NCBI RefSeq assembly: GCF_003610405.1
Contig: NZ_RAQC01000001.1
Coordinates: forward strand, 1,364,001-1,428,000
Origin: Microbacterium sp. AG238
GTDB taxonomy: Bacteria > Actinomycetota > Actinomycetes > Actinomycetales > Microbacteriaceae
Length of the DNA stretch: 64,000 nt
Reading direction: 5' to 3'
Shown here: positions 43,503 through 52,880 of the stretch, one piece after another
Position numbering within the stretch: the stretch's first letter is position 1
Layout: each line of letters begins with the position of its first letter
Position numbers and translations under genes: made by a program
The notes under the pieces: model-generated
Database searches by the model: none
Told to the model about the DNA's origin: nothing
What the model saw: the letters and a program-made list of their open reading frames with translations, nothing else

Positions 43503-43539
43503 CTCACCGGTGAGATGGTAAGCGCTTTCCCATACTGTA
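43503..43539 (-). promoter_or_regulatory. LacI-type operator and probable promoter of the DUF993 operon
   Basis: The near-palindrome TGGTAAGCGCTTTCCCA (43516-43532) has the AAGCGCTT core of LacI/GalR operators. On the minus strand TACAGT (43539-43534) can be the -10, with TTGCGC (43563-43558) 18 bases away as a weak -35, so the operator covers the transcription start. A second perfect 12-base palindrome, CTCACCGGTGAG, lies next to it at 43503-43514. Confidence 0.65.
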
Positions 43540-43599
43540 GATGGCGGCTTGGTCCGCGCGCAAGCCGCAACGCGTCGCCCCTCCGGGGAGGGGCGCGGG

Positions 43600-45978
43600 T
43601 CAGCCGCCGTCGAGCTCGACGGGGCGGCCGGCGTGGAGCTCGACGCGCGCAGAGCCACCGGGCCACCGCACGAGCCGGCTGCCGACAGCGGCATCCGTCT
43701 CCGCCGTCAGGCGCGCGGATGACAGCCGCGCGCCGGTATCCGACATCGCCCACGCGAGGTCGACGACGATTCCCGGCCGGGCGCGCAGGCCCCGGATCCG
43801 GCCCCCGCCGATCGAGGCCGGCACCGCGGGCAGCAGCTCGATGTCATCCCGGTGCGACTGCAGCAGGCACTCCGCGATCGCCGCGGTGTAGCCGAGGTTC
43901 CCGTCGATCTGGAACGGCGGGTGCGCCGCCAGCAGCGACGGGTACAGCCCGCCCACCTCCGCGTCGCGGGGCAACGTCATGTCGCGGAACACCAGCTTCA
44001 GCAGCGCATCGACCCGCTCGGGCTCGCGCAGCCGCGCGCGGAGCGCGAGCTTCCAGGCGAGCGACCATCCGGTCGCGTCGTCGCCCCGCATGTCGAGAAA
44101 GCGCGAGGCGGCACGGCGATGCTCCTCGCCGAGCTCGTCGGACCCGGGATACACGAACGCGACCGGGGAGACATGCCGATGATGCGGATCGACGGCATCG
44201 GGGTCACCGTCCCACTCCGCGATGCTGCCCGAGGCGGTGATGCGGACCGGCGCGAGCACGTCCAGCACCTCGCGGATGCGGTCCGCGTCGGCATCCGCCG
44301 GGGCGTCGTGCCCGAGCTCCGCGGCGAGCGCGAGGTCGGCCGCGAGGTGCTCGCGGAGCAGCACCAGGTCGAGGGCGGCTCCGGTGGTGACCGCGGCACG
44401 TCCCCCGTCCGGGGTGCGGTAGTCGTTCTCGGGGGATGTCGACAGGAGGGTCGTGAACGTGCCGTCAGGAGCACGATGCACCCAGTCGAGCGCGAACAGC
44501 GACGCCTGCCGGATGATGCGGTGCGCACGCCGGCGCGAAGCAGCGTCTCCCCCGCCGAACCGGTGCCGCTCCTCGAGGTGTCGGCACAGCCAGAATCCGG
44601 CCATCGGCCAGAAGGCCCATTGCGCGTCGTGGACGCCGTTTCCGACCGGCTGCGTGTACGCCCACGCGTCGGTGTTGTGGTGCGCGGCCCAGCCACGAGC
44701 CCCGTAGAGGCGACGCGCCGTCTCGCGGCCGTTGTCGGCGAGCGCCTCGATGAGGTCGAGCAGCGGCTCCTCGGTCTCGGCGAGGGCGGTTGTGTGCGCC
44801 GCCCAGTAGTTCATCTGCACATTGATGTTGGTCGTGTAGTTCGAACTCCACGGCGGCCGCATCTCGCCGTTCCAGATTCCCTGGAGGGTCGCCGGAAGAC
44901 CTCCGGGACGTGAGGAGCAGATCAGCAGGTATCGCCCGTAGTGGAAGAGCAGCGCGGCGAGGCCGGGGTCGCGCGCGGGTTCCGCTCCTTCCCCCGCGTC
45001 GCCGCCGACATCGATCGCCCGCAGCCGCACGTCGGTGGGAGCATCAGGCGGCGGCGCATCGAGATCGAGCTCGACTCGCCCGTAGAGACGCTCATGGTCA
45101 CCGAGCTGCGCAGCGCGCACACGGTCGATGCCGTCGGCGAGCGCGCGTTCGATACGGGCGACGGCGCGGTCGGCCACATCCTCCGCCCGCCCCCGCGGTG
45201 ACACGCCGATGCGGGTGAAGGTCGTCTCGACGGCGATGATGAGCCGGAGCGTGCGGATGCCGCGCAGTGGGCGCTCGGGGTCGCGAGCGTCGGAGACGAC
45301 CCGCACCACCACGGCCCCCTCGACGACCTCGCTCTCGTCGTACACGATCGGCTCGTCGGACTCGTCGTGGGGCGGAACGACGTCGGAGGGCAGGCGGAAG
45401 AGCAGGGTGGTGGCGTCATCGCTCTCGACGCGAGCGAGTTCGCGCAGACCGGTCTCGAGGGCGAGTCCGACGTCGGTCAGGCCGGGAGTATCGATCTCGT
45501 GGATCATCACACCGTGCGGCGCGCTGATCCAGGTGCGCTGCGTCGACGGCGCGTCGACGGGTCCGGTGCGGACGGTGTGCGTGGCCGTGCGCAGATCGAG
45601 CGAACGCTCGTACCCGGCATGCTCGCGCAGGGCGTCCGCGCCGATGCCGGCGACAGACACGCGCAGGGTCGCCACGGGCAGATAGGCCTGCGTGTGCCGG
45701 TGCTGGAGGAGACGGACGGCCTCGTCGGCATCGCCGAACCGCTCGTCCCGCATCGCCTCACGGGCACGCGCGAGGGCTGCGGCGGCCGCGTCGGCGCCGA
45801 CGGTCGGCGGCATCCGCTCGCTTGCGGGGCTGCCCGACCACGCCGTCTCCTCATTGAGGACGAAGACCGCTTCGGCCGGGTCACCGAAGCACATCGCCCC
45901 CAGGGAGCCGTTGCCGATCGGCAGCGCGTCGGTCCACTCCCGTGCCGGCGCCGCGTATCGCAGGACGTGCTCGCTCAC
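43600..45978 (-). CDS. GH95 alpha-L-fucosidase/alpha-L-galactosidase
   Basis: A 792-residue inverting glycoside hydrolase. The N-terminal beta-domain has WTDALPIGNGSLGAMCFG and the ETAWSG motif; the toroid has LPATLQGIWNGEMRPPWSSN, TTNINVQMNYW with paired Asn residues, TSPENDYRTP with the probable acid Glu, and PFQIDGNLGYTAAIAECLLQSH. GH95 enzymes remove alpha-1,2-linked fucose or galactose. There is no signal peptide, so action is on imported oligosaccharides. The GTG start overlaps the aldo/keto reductase stop (GTGA), linking glycan cleavage with oxidation of the released sugar. Confidence 0.93.
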   Translation of the reverse strand: MSEHVLRYAAPAREWTDALPIGNGSLGAMCFGDPAEAVFVLNEETAWSGSPASERMPPTVGADAAAAALARAREAMRDERFGDADEAVRLLQHRHTQAYLPVATLRVSVAGIGADALREHAGYERSLDLRTATHTVRTGPVDAPSTQRTWISAPHGVMIHEIDTPGLTDVGLALETGLRELARVESDDATTLLFRLPSDVVPPHDESDEPIVYDESEVVEGAVVVRVVSDARDPERPLRGIRTLRLIIAVETTFTRIGVSPRGRAEDVADRAVARIERALADGIDRVRAAQLGDHERLYGRVELDLDAPPPDAPTDVRLRAIDVGGDAGEGAEPARDPGLAALLFHYGRYLLICSSRPGGLPATLQGIWNGEMRPPWSSNYTTNINVQMNYWAAHTTALAETEEPLLDLIEALADNGRETARRLYGARGWAAHHNTDAWAYTQPVGNGVHDAQWAFWPMAGFWLCRHLEERHRFGGGDAASRRRAHRIIRQASLFALDWVHRAPDGTFTTLLSTSPENDYRTPDGGRAAVTTGAALDLVLLREHLAADLALAAELGHDAPADADADRIREVLDVLAPVRITASGSIAEWDGDPDAVDPHHRHVSPVAFVYPGSDELGEEHRRAASRFLDMRGDDATGWSLAWKLALRARLREPERVDALLKLVFRDMTLPRDAEVGGLYPSLLAAHPPFQIDGNLGYTAAIAECLLQSHRDDIELLPAVPASIGGGRIRGLRARPGIVVDLAWAMSDTGARLSSARLTAETDAAVGSRLVRWPGGSARVELHAGRPVELDGG

Positions 45979-46964
45979 GCACCGCCTCCGGTCCGGTCAC
46001 GGCGCGACTCGGCGTCGAGGTCGGCCCACAGCGCGTCGGGCAGCGGCTCGTCGTCGTCGAACGACCCCGGCACCTGGGAGGGATCGCCGATGCCGAGGAC
46101 CACGGAGACGACGGCGGGATGCCGCAGCGCGAACACCCGCGCCGCGCGGGACAGCTCGACGCCGTGGGCGGCGCAGACGTCCCCCAGTCGCGTGGCGCGC
46201 GCGATGATCTCGTGCGATGCGGGGGCGTAATCGTAGAAGCTCGTCGGCCCGGGGCGCCGGGTCGCCAGAATGCCGGAGTTGTAGACGCCGGCGGCGACGA
46301 CGGCGACGCCGTGCTCGAGCGCCGCCGGCAGGAGCCGCTCCGATGCCGTGCGGTCGAGGAGGGTGTAGCGGCCCGCGATCATCACCACATCCGCCAGTCC
46401 CGTCTCGACGACCCGCGTCGCCGCAGCGGCATTCGTCGTCCCGATGCCGATCGCGGAGACATGACCGGCCTCGCGCAGCTCGACGAGGGCGGGGAGCGCC
46501 TCGTTCACGGCGACGTCGAGATGGTCGTCGGGATCGTGAAGGTAGAGGATGTCGACCGCATCGAGCCCCAGGCGCTCGAGCGATCGCTCCCACGACTCGC
46601 GCACGCCACGAGCGGAGAAGTCCCACCGGCGGGCGAGGTTCGCGGGCACGTCGAACCCGCCGGGGTCGCGCTGGGCGGCACCACCGGGATTCGGGACGAG
46701 CAGGCGGCCCACCTTCGTCGAGACGACGTACTGCTCGCGCGGTCGGTCGCGCAGCGCGTCGCCCAATCTGCGCTCCGCCAGCCCGAGGCCGTAGTGCGGA
46801 GCGGTGTCGAACATGCGCACGCCGCGGTCCCAGCTCGCGTCGACGATCCGGCGAGCGCGGTCGTCATCGATCGCAGCGAAGAGGTTGCCGAGCGGGCCGG
46901 TGCCGAGCCCCCATCTCCCCATCGCCGAGAGGAGGTCGGGCCTCGATCGCACATCGGGTGTCAT
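45975..46964 (-). CDS. Aldo/keto reductase, probable L-fucose/D-threo-aldose dehydrogenase
   Basis: A 329-residue NAD(P)-dependent TIM-barrel oxidoreductase. MGRWGLGTGPLGNLF, FDTAPHYGLGLAERRLG with the catalytic Asp and Tyr, VSTKVGRLLVPN with catalytic Lys, and ILYLHDPDDH are the AKR core. The sequence is closest in style to L-fucose or D-threo-aldose 1-dehydrogenases. Coupling to GH95 supports fucose oxidation to the lactone. GGAGG precedes the ATG. A minus promoter TTGCAG (47029-47024), 17 bases, TAAAAA (47006-47001) is readable upstream. Confidence 0.88.
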   Translation of the reverse strand: MTPDVRSRPDLLSAMGRWGLGTGPLGNLFAAIDDDRARRIVDASWDRGVRMFDTAPHYGLGLAERRLGDALRDRPREQYVVSTKVGRLLVPNPGGAAQRDPGGFDVPANLARRWDFSARGVRESWERSLERLGLDAVDILYLHDPDDHLDVAVNEALPALVELREAGHVSAIGIGTTNAAAATRVVETGLADVVMIAGRYTLLDRTASERLLPAALEHGVAVVAAGVYNSGILATRRPGPTSFYDYAPASHEIIARATRLGDVCAAHGVELSRAARVFALRHPAVVSVVLGIGDPSQVPGSFDDDEPLPDALWADLDAESRRDRTGGGA

Positions 46965-47000
46965 CGTGCCTCCAGGAGCATCGGGGCGGGGTCGTGAGCT

Positions 47001-47029
47001 TTTTTATCAGTGCGAGATATATTCTGCAA
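47001..47029. promoter_or_regulatory. Divergent promoter region between AKR-GH95 and ROK operons
   Basis: An AT-rich stretch. On the minus strand TTGCAG (47029-47024) and TAAAAA (47006-47001) are 17 bases apart. On the plus strand TATATT (47018-47023) fits a -10 for the ROK operon, so the two promoters overlap physically. A likely target of the ROK regulator, by position. Confidence 0.5.
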
Positions 47030-47058
47030 TGGTCGGACACCATGAGATCGAGGAACGC

Positions 47059-48237
47059 ATGACGCCGGATGAGGCAGCCCCGAGCCGGGCGACGGCCACG
47101 ACGCGCACCGTGACGCTGATCAATCAGACCGCGATCCTCGATGCGCTGCGCACCCGCGGCCCGCTGGGCCGCGTCGAGCTCGTCGAGGCCACCGGCCTCG
47201 CCACCGCGACCGTCCACCGGCTCTGCACGCGCTTGGTCGACGACGGCGCCATCGTGGTCGAGCGCGACCTCGGCGGCGCGATCGGTCGACCGACCCACCG
47301 CTACCGGTACGCCGGCGAGACCCGCAGCGTCATCGCCCTCGACGTGACCGACACCTGCGCCCGCGGTGCGCTCATCGACTTGAACGGCGATGTGCGCCAC
47401 ACCGAAGAGCGATCGCTCATCGGTGCGGACGGGGCCCTCGATCCCGCGTCGCGCCTGGACGGCACGCTCCGACTCGTCGACGACCTCCGCACGGCGGCCG
47501 CGCTGCGCGGCATCCCGGCCCACGGGGTCGGCGTGGCCGTCCCCGGCGTCGTCGCCCCCACCGGCCACGTCGGCGACTCCGTCGAACTTGGCTGGGTCGA
47601 CGTGCCGCTGCGTGACCTCATCGCCGAGCGGATCGGCCTGCCCACCGTCGTCGAGAACGACGCCAACGCCGTCGCGGTCGGGGAATGGTCGCACGGAGCC
47701 GGGCGCGGAAGCGCGAACCTGGCTGCCTTCGTGCTCGGTGTCGGGCTCGGCGCGGGTATCGTCGCCGACGGCCGGCTGCTCCGCGGCGCACGGGCCGCCG
47801 CGGGCGAGATCGGACACCTGATCGCCGATCGATCCGGTTTCACCCGCGCCCCCGCGGCCGGCGGCGACCTCGAGAGCCGCATCCTCGAACTCGGGGCGTC
47901 CCGTTCCCCGCTGGCCCGCCGGGAATCGACCCTCGGCATCCTCGACGAGTACGCCGACGGCTCCGACGCCGCGCGGGGGCCGGCCACCGAGCTCCTGGAC
48001 TACATCGCGATGTCGGTGGCGGCTCTGGCGGTGGTCCTCGACTGCGGCGAGGTCATCCTCACCGGCGCCCTGCCCGAACGCGCCGGCGTGCTCGTCGACG
48101 AGATCGACCGGCGGCTCACGGGGCGCATCCCTGCGCCGCCGCGCATCCTCATCGGCGAGCTCGGCGAGCGCGCCGCCGTCGTGGGGATCGGGCAGCTCGC
48201 GATCGATCGCGTGAACGGAGCGCTCTACCTTGCCTGA
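47059..48237 (+). CDS. ROK-family transcriptional regulator
   Basis: A 392-residue NagC/Mlc-like regulator. An N-terminal winged helix (about 15-70, INQTAILDALRTRGPLGRVELVEATGLATATVHRL) precedes a sugar-kinase-like ROK domain with VGVAVPGVVAPTG, PTVVENDANAVAVGEW and AGEIGHLI. The zinc-binding Cys cluster normally found after GEIGH is absent here, where the sequence reads ADRSGFTRAPAAGG, which suggests altered or zinc-free sensing. GAGG six bases before the ATG at 47059 decides the start. It heads an operon with an amino-sugar kinase, NagB and a beta-galactosidase. Confidence 0.9.
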   Translation: MTPDEAAPSRATATTRTVTLINQTAILDALRTRGPLGRVELVEATGLATATVHRLCTRLVDDGAIVVERDLGGAIGRPTHRYRYAGETRSVIALDVTDTCARGALIDLNGDVRHTEERSLIGADGALDPASRLDGTLRLVDDLRTAAALRGIPAHGVGVAVPGVVAPTGHVGDSVELGWVDVPLRDLIAERIGLPTVVENDANAVAVGEWSHGAGRGSANLAAFVLGVGLGAGIVADGRLLRGARAAAGEIGHLIADRSGFTRAPAAGGDLESRILELGASRSPLARRESTLGILDEYADGSDAARGPATELLDYIAMSVAALAVVLDCGEVILTGALPERAGVLVDEIDRRLTGRIPAPPRILIGELGERAAVVGIGQLAIDRVNGALYLA

Positions 48238-49177
48238 TCTTCTCCCCCTCCCCGCATCCGGCCCGGTGGTCGGCGTCGACGTCGGCGGGACCAAGACGCA
48301 GATCGTCGCCTCCGGTGGCGGCACCGACGTCAACGTGGTCGTTCCCAGTCCGAGCTGGCGGCTCGGCTCGCTGTTCGACGACGTCGCGAACTTCGACCGG
48401 CTGAGCGATGCGGTGCTGTCCGCTGTCGGGACGCCTCCGGCGGTGACGGTCGTCGGCGCCCACGGGGTCGACAACGCCGGCCAGCGGCGGCGCGCGAAAA
48501 CGCTTCTGGGCGAGAGGCTCCCGGGGCTCGTCGACGTCGTCAACGACGCCCTGCTGCTCGCGCCCGCCATGCGGCGCGACACCGCCATCTGCGTCATCGC
48601 CGGCACCGGTTCGATCGTCGTGGGCACCGGGCCGGACGGAGCGCCCATCACCGCAGACGGGCACGGCTGGCTCATCGCCGACGATGCGAGCGCTCCCGGC
48701 CTCGCCCGCGGCGCGGTGCTGGCCGTCCTGCGCGCCGTCGACCGCGACGGACCCGTGGCACTCGGCGACCCCCTCGCTCAGTCGTTGCTCGATGCGCTCG
48801 GCGCGCACGACACCGTCGAACTGGCGCTGCGCTTCCAGGCCGCAGCGAGCGAAGACGCCTGGGGCCGGCTGGCACCACGGGTGTTCGAAGCTCTCGGCGC
48901 AGGATCGCCACTGGCGCGCGGTGTCGTCGAACGCGCAACGGCGCATCTCGCAGACCTCGTGATGGCGGTGCGCGCTCGCGGCGCCCGAGGCCACGATGTC
49001 ATCGCCGCCGGTGGGGTGATGACGGCTCAGCCCGCGCTCTCGGCCGGGCTGCGGGCGGCCGTGGCCGCACGCGACGGGGCGCTGAGCGTCACGGTCCTCG
49101 ACACGGCGCCCGCTTTCGGGGCCCTCGCCCTCGCCCACCGTCTCGCCGCCCGCTCAGCAACGAAAGGCACCCCGTGA
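48230..49177 (+). CDS. BadF/BcrA-family kinase, probable N-acetylglucosamine or glucosamine kinase
   Basis: A 315-residue ASKHA-fold kinase. The phosphate-1 motif is VVGVDVGGTKTQIVA (about 13-27), phosphate-2 is VIAGTGSIVVGTGPDG (about 122-137), and the C-terminal adenosine loop includes VIAAGGVM. Family members phosphorylate GlcNAc or glucosamine at O6. Because NagB lies next to it and no nagA deacetylase is present in the window, glucosamine is an attractive substrate. Start is an unusual TTG at 48230 overlapping the ROK stop by eight bases; its stop overlaps nagB (GTGA). Confidence 0.85.
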   Translation: MPDLLPLPASGPVVGVDVGGTKTQIVASGGGTDVNVVVPSPSWRLGSLFDDVANFDRLSDAVLSAVGTPPAVTVVGAHGVDNAGQRRRAKTLLGERLPGLVDVVNDALLLAPAMRRDTAICVIAGTGSIVVGTGPDGAPITADGHGWLIADDASAPGLARGAVLAVLRAVDRDGPVALGDPLAQSLLDALGAHDTVELALRFQAAASEDAWGRLAPRVFEALGAGSPLARGVVERATAHLADLVMAVRARGARGHDVIAAGGVMTAQPALSAGLRAAVAARDGALSVTVLDTAPAFGALALAHRLAARSATKGTP

Positions 49178-49932
49178 GGATCATCGTCTCCCCCGACCCC
49201 GTCGCGACCGGCGCGTCCGCCGCGCACGCGGTCGCTTCCGCGGCCGACCACCGCCCGGACCTCGTGCTCGGCGTCGCGACCGGCTCATCGCCCCAGCCGC
49301 TCTACCGGTCGCTCGCCATCCTCGTTCGCGCCGGGCTCGACCTGTCGTCGGCCACGGCCTTCGCGCTCGACGAGTACGCCGGCCTCGCTCCGGAGCACCC
49401 GCAGAGCTACCACTCCGTCATCGCCCGCGACGTGACCGCCCCGCTGCGCCTCGACCCCGACAGCGTGCACGTACCCGACGGCGCGGCAGCGGATGCCGAC
49501 GCGGCGGCCGAGGCCTATGAGCGTGCCATCACACGGGCAGGCGGCGTCGACCTGCAGATCCTCGGCATCGGGACCAACGGGCACATCGGGTTCAACGAAC
49601 CCGGGTCCCCCGCCGACTCCCGGACGCGCATCGTGGATCTGACCGCTCGGACGATCGCCGACAACAGCCGGTTCTTCCCCGACCCGGCTGAGCCGGTACC
49701 CACGCGGGCCCTCACGCAGGGGGTCGGGACGATCCTCGCGGCGCGGCGCATCGTCCTCGTCGCGACGGGCGAGCACAAGGCGGAGGCCGTCGCCCGCGCC
49801 GTCGCGGGTCCGGTGACCGCCGCCGTCCCGGCATCGTTCCTGCAGCGGCATCCCGACGTGACCTTCTTCCTCGACGAGACCGCGGCCTCCCGCCTCTCGC
49901 CGACCGTCCGCGTCCAGCCGGTGAACGCATGA
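49174..49932 (+). CDS. nagB: Glucosamine-6-phosphate deaminase
   Basis: A 252-residue isomerase/deaminase turning glucosamine-6-phosphate into fructose-6-phosphate and ammonia. LVLGVATGSSPQPLYRSL, FALDEYAGLAPEHPQSYH with the catalytic Asp, and ILGIGTNGHIGFNEPGS with the His/Glu relay are all intact. Length is normal and allosteric C-terminal extension is absent. GTG start overlaps the kinase stop and its own stop overlaps the beta-galactosidase start. Confidence 0.96.
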   Translation: MRIIVSPDPVATGASAAHAVASAADHRPDLVLGVATGSSPQPLYRSLAILVRAGLDLSSATAFALDEYAGLAPEHPQSYHSVIARDVTAPLRLDPDSVHVPDGAAADADAAAEAYERAITRAGGVDLQILGIGTNGHIGFNEPGSPADSRTRIVDLTARTIADNSRFFPDPAEPVPTRALTQGVGTILAARRIVLVATGEHKAEAVARAVAGPVTAAVPASFLQRHPDVTFFLDETAASRLSPTVRVQPVNA

Positions 49933-52880
49933 GCGCGCCGGTCTTCGACATCGCTCGCATCGGCCCCGGCGAGGGATCGGAGCCGCCGCGGACACGGCTG
50001 CGATCGGACGCTCCCGCGCAACCTCTCGACGGCACGTGGCAGTTCCGTGTGAGCGCCTCGGTTCTCGACATCCCGGATGACACGTGGCTCGACGGAACGG
50101 CCGGGGTGTGGTCGGAGCTCGTGGTCCCGGGGCACTGGAACCTCAACGGTTTCGGGCTGCCCGCCTACTCGAACGTGCAGTTCCCGTTCCCGATCGATCC
50201 GCCGCATCCCCCCGACCACAACCCGATCGGCGACTACCGCCGCGCGTTCTCGCTCGACCCCGGACTCGCGGCGGCCGCCGCCGTTCCGGGCTCGCGGATC
50301 CTGCTGCGGTTCGACGGCATCGAGTCGGCGGCAGACGTGTTCCTCAACGGTGAGCGTCTCGGCTCGACGCGGGGAAGCCGGCTGACGCACGAGTTCGACG
50401 TGACGGGCATCGTCCGCCCTGCCGGCAACGTCGTCGGAGTGCGCGTGGCGAAGTTCTCGGATGCGACGTACCTCGAGAACCAGGACATGTGGTGGCTGCC
50501 GGGCATCTTCCGCAGTGTCGAACTGCTCGCGCGTCCGTCGGGCGGCATCGACGACGCCTTCGTCACGGCCGACTACGACCCCGCCACGGGCCGCGGCGAG
50601 CTGGCCGTGCGCGTTGCCGCCGAGGGCGACGTCGGCGTCCGGATCCACGAGCTCGGCATCGACACGGTCGTCCGCGGCACCGGTCCCGGAACCGTCGACA
50701 CCGCGCTCGCCCCCGCGCTCGTCGAGGCCGGCGAGGTCTCGCCGTGGTCCGCCGAGACGCCGCGCCTGTACGACGTCGTCCTGAGCACCGCCGCCGAACG
50801 CGTCTCGCTGCGCGTCGGATTCCGGCGCGTGGCGTCGGCCGACGCCATCCTGACCGTCAACGGTCGCCCCGTCACACTGCGGGGCGTCAATCGGCACGAG
50901 CACGATCCGGAGCACGGACGGGTGCACTCCGAAGCACTGGCCCGCCACGACATCGAGCTGATGAAGCAGCACAACATCAACGCGGTACGAACCTCGCACT
51001 ATCCCCCGCACCCCGATTTCCTCGATCTCGCGGACGAGTACGGGCTCTACCTCATCGACGAGTGCGACCTCGAGACCCACGAGTACGAGTACGTCGAGTG
51101 GCGTGGGAACCCCAGCACGGACCCTGCGTGGCGCGAGGCGTTCCTGGACCGCATCCGCCGCACCGTGACGCGCGACCGGAATCACCCCAGCGTCATCCTG
51201 TGGTCGCTGGGGAACGAGTCCGGTGCCGGCTCGAACATCACCGCGATGGCCGATTGGGTGCGCGGCCACGATCCGTCGCGGCTCATCCACTACGAGGGCG
51301 ATTGGTCCAGCCGCGATGTCGACGTCTACTCGCGCATGTACCCCTCGCACGAGGAAGTCCGACGGATCGGCGAGGAGGCGCTGCATCCCGCCGCATTCGA
51401 CGCGACCGCCGACGAAGTGCGCCGGCGCGGACTGCCGTTCATCCTGTGCGAGTTCGGGCACGCGATGGGCAACAGCCCCGGCGGTGTGAAGGAGTATTGG
51501 GAGCTCGTCGAGCGGTACCCCCGCATCGCCGGAGCGTTCGTGTGGGAGTGGGTCGAGCACGGCATCGCCGTTCGCGACGAGACCGGGCGCCGCCTCATCC
51601 GATACGGCGGCGACTTCGGCGAGTCGGTGCACGACCACAACTTCGTCATCGACGGGCTCGTCAGCGCCGACCGCGAGCTGCGCCCGGGCCTCGTCGACTA
51701 TGCGGCGATCATCGCGCCGGTCGTGTTCGAGATCGCCGCCGACCGGCGCGCGGCCGCCGTGATCAATCGCTACGACCACATCGACCTGTCGCACCTGCGT
51801 GTGCGCTGGCGACGCGAGCGCGACGGGGCGGTCATCGCCCAGGGCGAGCTGGAGATCGCGGCGGCCCCGCGTCAACGCGTGGTGGTCGAGCTTCCCCCGG
51901 AAGCCCGGGACGACCGCGCCGCCCCGGAGGTCGCCGACGTCCTCACCCTCGAAGCGGCGCTGCGCGACGAGACCTCATGGGCGTCGCCCGGCCACGTCGT
52001 CGCCCGCGGACAGCACGTACGCGCCGGTGCACCGGTGCGGGAGGACGGGGTCGCACCGGCCGCACACCTCTTCGACCGACGCGCCCGGCCGCTCGTCCTC
52101 GGCACCGCCCGCGTGGTCGACCCGCCGCGCCTGGGTATCTGGCGCGCGCCCACCGACAACGACCGCGCTGCGGGCTGGGACGAGCCCGACCTGCCGCCCT
52201 ACGCCGAGCGCTGGGCGACCGCACGGATGGACCGGATGCTGACCCGTCTGCGCGGAACGGAGCGCGATGACCTCGCGCTCACCGCGTGGACCCGCGACGG
52301 CACGCCGTCGTACGACGCGGCGATCGACGCGGTCTGGGCGTGGCGCGCGGTCGAGGACGGGATGCTGCTGCACCTGGACATCGAGCCGCACGGCCCGTGG
52401 GAGGTCGACTGGGCACGGCTCGGCATCGACCTCGCCCTGGAGGGGGCACCGGTCGGTCTCGACTTCGCGGGATACGGGCCGGGGCCGAGCTACCCGGACA
52501 CCGACTCGGGCGTCCACTTCGGGTGGCATCGCGTGGGCGCGCCCGACCTCGTCACCCCGCACGTCCGCCCGCAGGAGAGCGGCTCGCGACGGGGCGTCCG
52601 CGACGCGACGATCCGCACCGAGACGGGAGACGTGCGGGTACGCGTGCTCCAGGGCGGCAGCACGGATGCCGGCGTCGCCATCACGGTGTCGCCGTGGGAT
52701 CGGCGCACCCTGGCCGACACGACGCACGCATCCCTTCTGCCCGCGCCCACGGCGACCCACCTCTCGATCGACATCGCGCAGTCGGGTGTCGGCACGGCGA
52801 CCTGCGGCCCCGGAGTGCTCCCCCGATACCGTGTCCCCGCCTTCGCGGCATCCGTGCGCCTGTTGTTCAGCCCCGCCTGA
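49929..52880 (+). CDS. lacZ: GH2 beta-galactosidase (LacZ-like)
   Basis: A 983-residue retaining glycosidase. The jelly-roll N-terminal domain (LVVPGHWNLNGFGLPAYSNVQ), Ig-like domain and TIM barrel are in the usual order. The acid/base Glu lies in SLGNESGAGSN (about 430) and the nucleophile Glu in ILCEFGHAMGNSPGG (about 508); GVNRHEHDPEHGR marks the barrel start. The C-terminal beta-galactosidase small chain follows (GYGPGPSYPDTDSG). No signal peptide. With the amino-sugar kinase and NagB it could process Gal-beta-linked amino-sugar glycans. It ends in a hairpin shared with the convergent GH51 gene. Confidence 0.95.
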   Translation: MSAPVFDIARIGPGEGSEPPRTRLRSDAPAQPLDGTWQFRVSASVLDIPDDTWLDGTAGVWSELVVPGHWNLNGFGLPAYSNVQFPFPIDPPHPPDHNPIGDYRRAFSLDPGLAAAAAVPGSRILLRFDGIESAADVFLNGERLGSTRGSRLTHEFDVTGIVRPAGNVVGVRVAKFSDATYLENQDMWWLPGIFRSVELLARPSGGIDDAFVTADYDPATGRGELAVRVAAEGDVGVRIHELGIDTVVRGTGPGTVDTALAPALVEAGEVSPWSAETPRLYDVVLSTAAERVSLRVGFRRVASADAILTVNGRPVTLRGVNRHEHDPEHGRVHSEALARHDIELMKQHNINAVRTSHYPPHPDFLDLADEYGLYLIDECDLETHEYEYVEWRGNPSTDPAWREAFLDRIRRTVTRDRNHPSVILWSLGNESGAGSNITAMADWVRGHDPSRLIHYEGDWSSRDVDVYSRMYPSHEEVRRIGEEALHPAAFDATADEVRRRGLPFILCEFGHAMGNSPGGVKEYWELVERYPRIAGAFVWEWVEHGIAVRDETGRRLIRYGGDFGESVHDHNFVIDGLVSADRELRPGLVDYAAIIAPVVFEIAADRRAAAVINRYDHIDLSHLRVRWRRERDGAVIAQGELEIAAAPRQRVVVELPPEARDDRAAPEVADVLTLEAALRDETSWASPGHVVARGQHVRAGAPVREDGVAPAAHLFDRRARPLVLGTARVVDPPRLGIWRAPTDNDRAAGWDEPDLPPYAERWATARMDRMLTRLRGTERDDLALTAWTRDGTPSYDAAIDAVWAWRAVEDGMLLHLDIEPHGPWEVDWARLGIDLALEGAPVGLDFAGYGPGPSYPDTDSGVHFGWHRVGAPDLVTPHVRPQESGSRRGVRDATIRTETGDVRVRVLQGGSTDAGVAITVSPWDRRTLADTTHASLLPAPTATHLSIDIAQSGVGTATCGPGVLPRYRVPAFAASVRLLFSPA

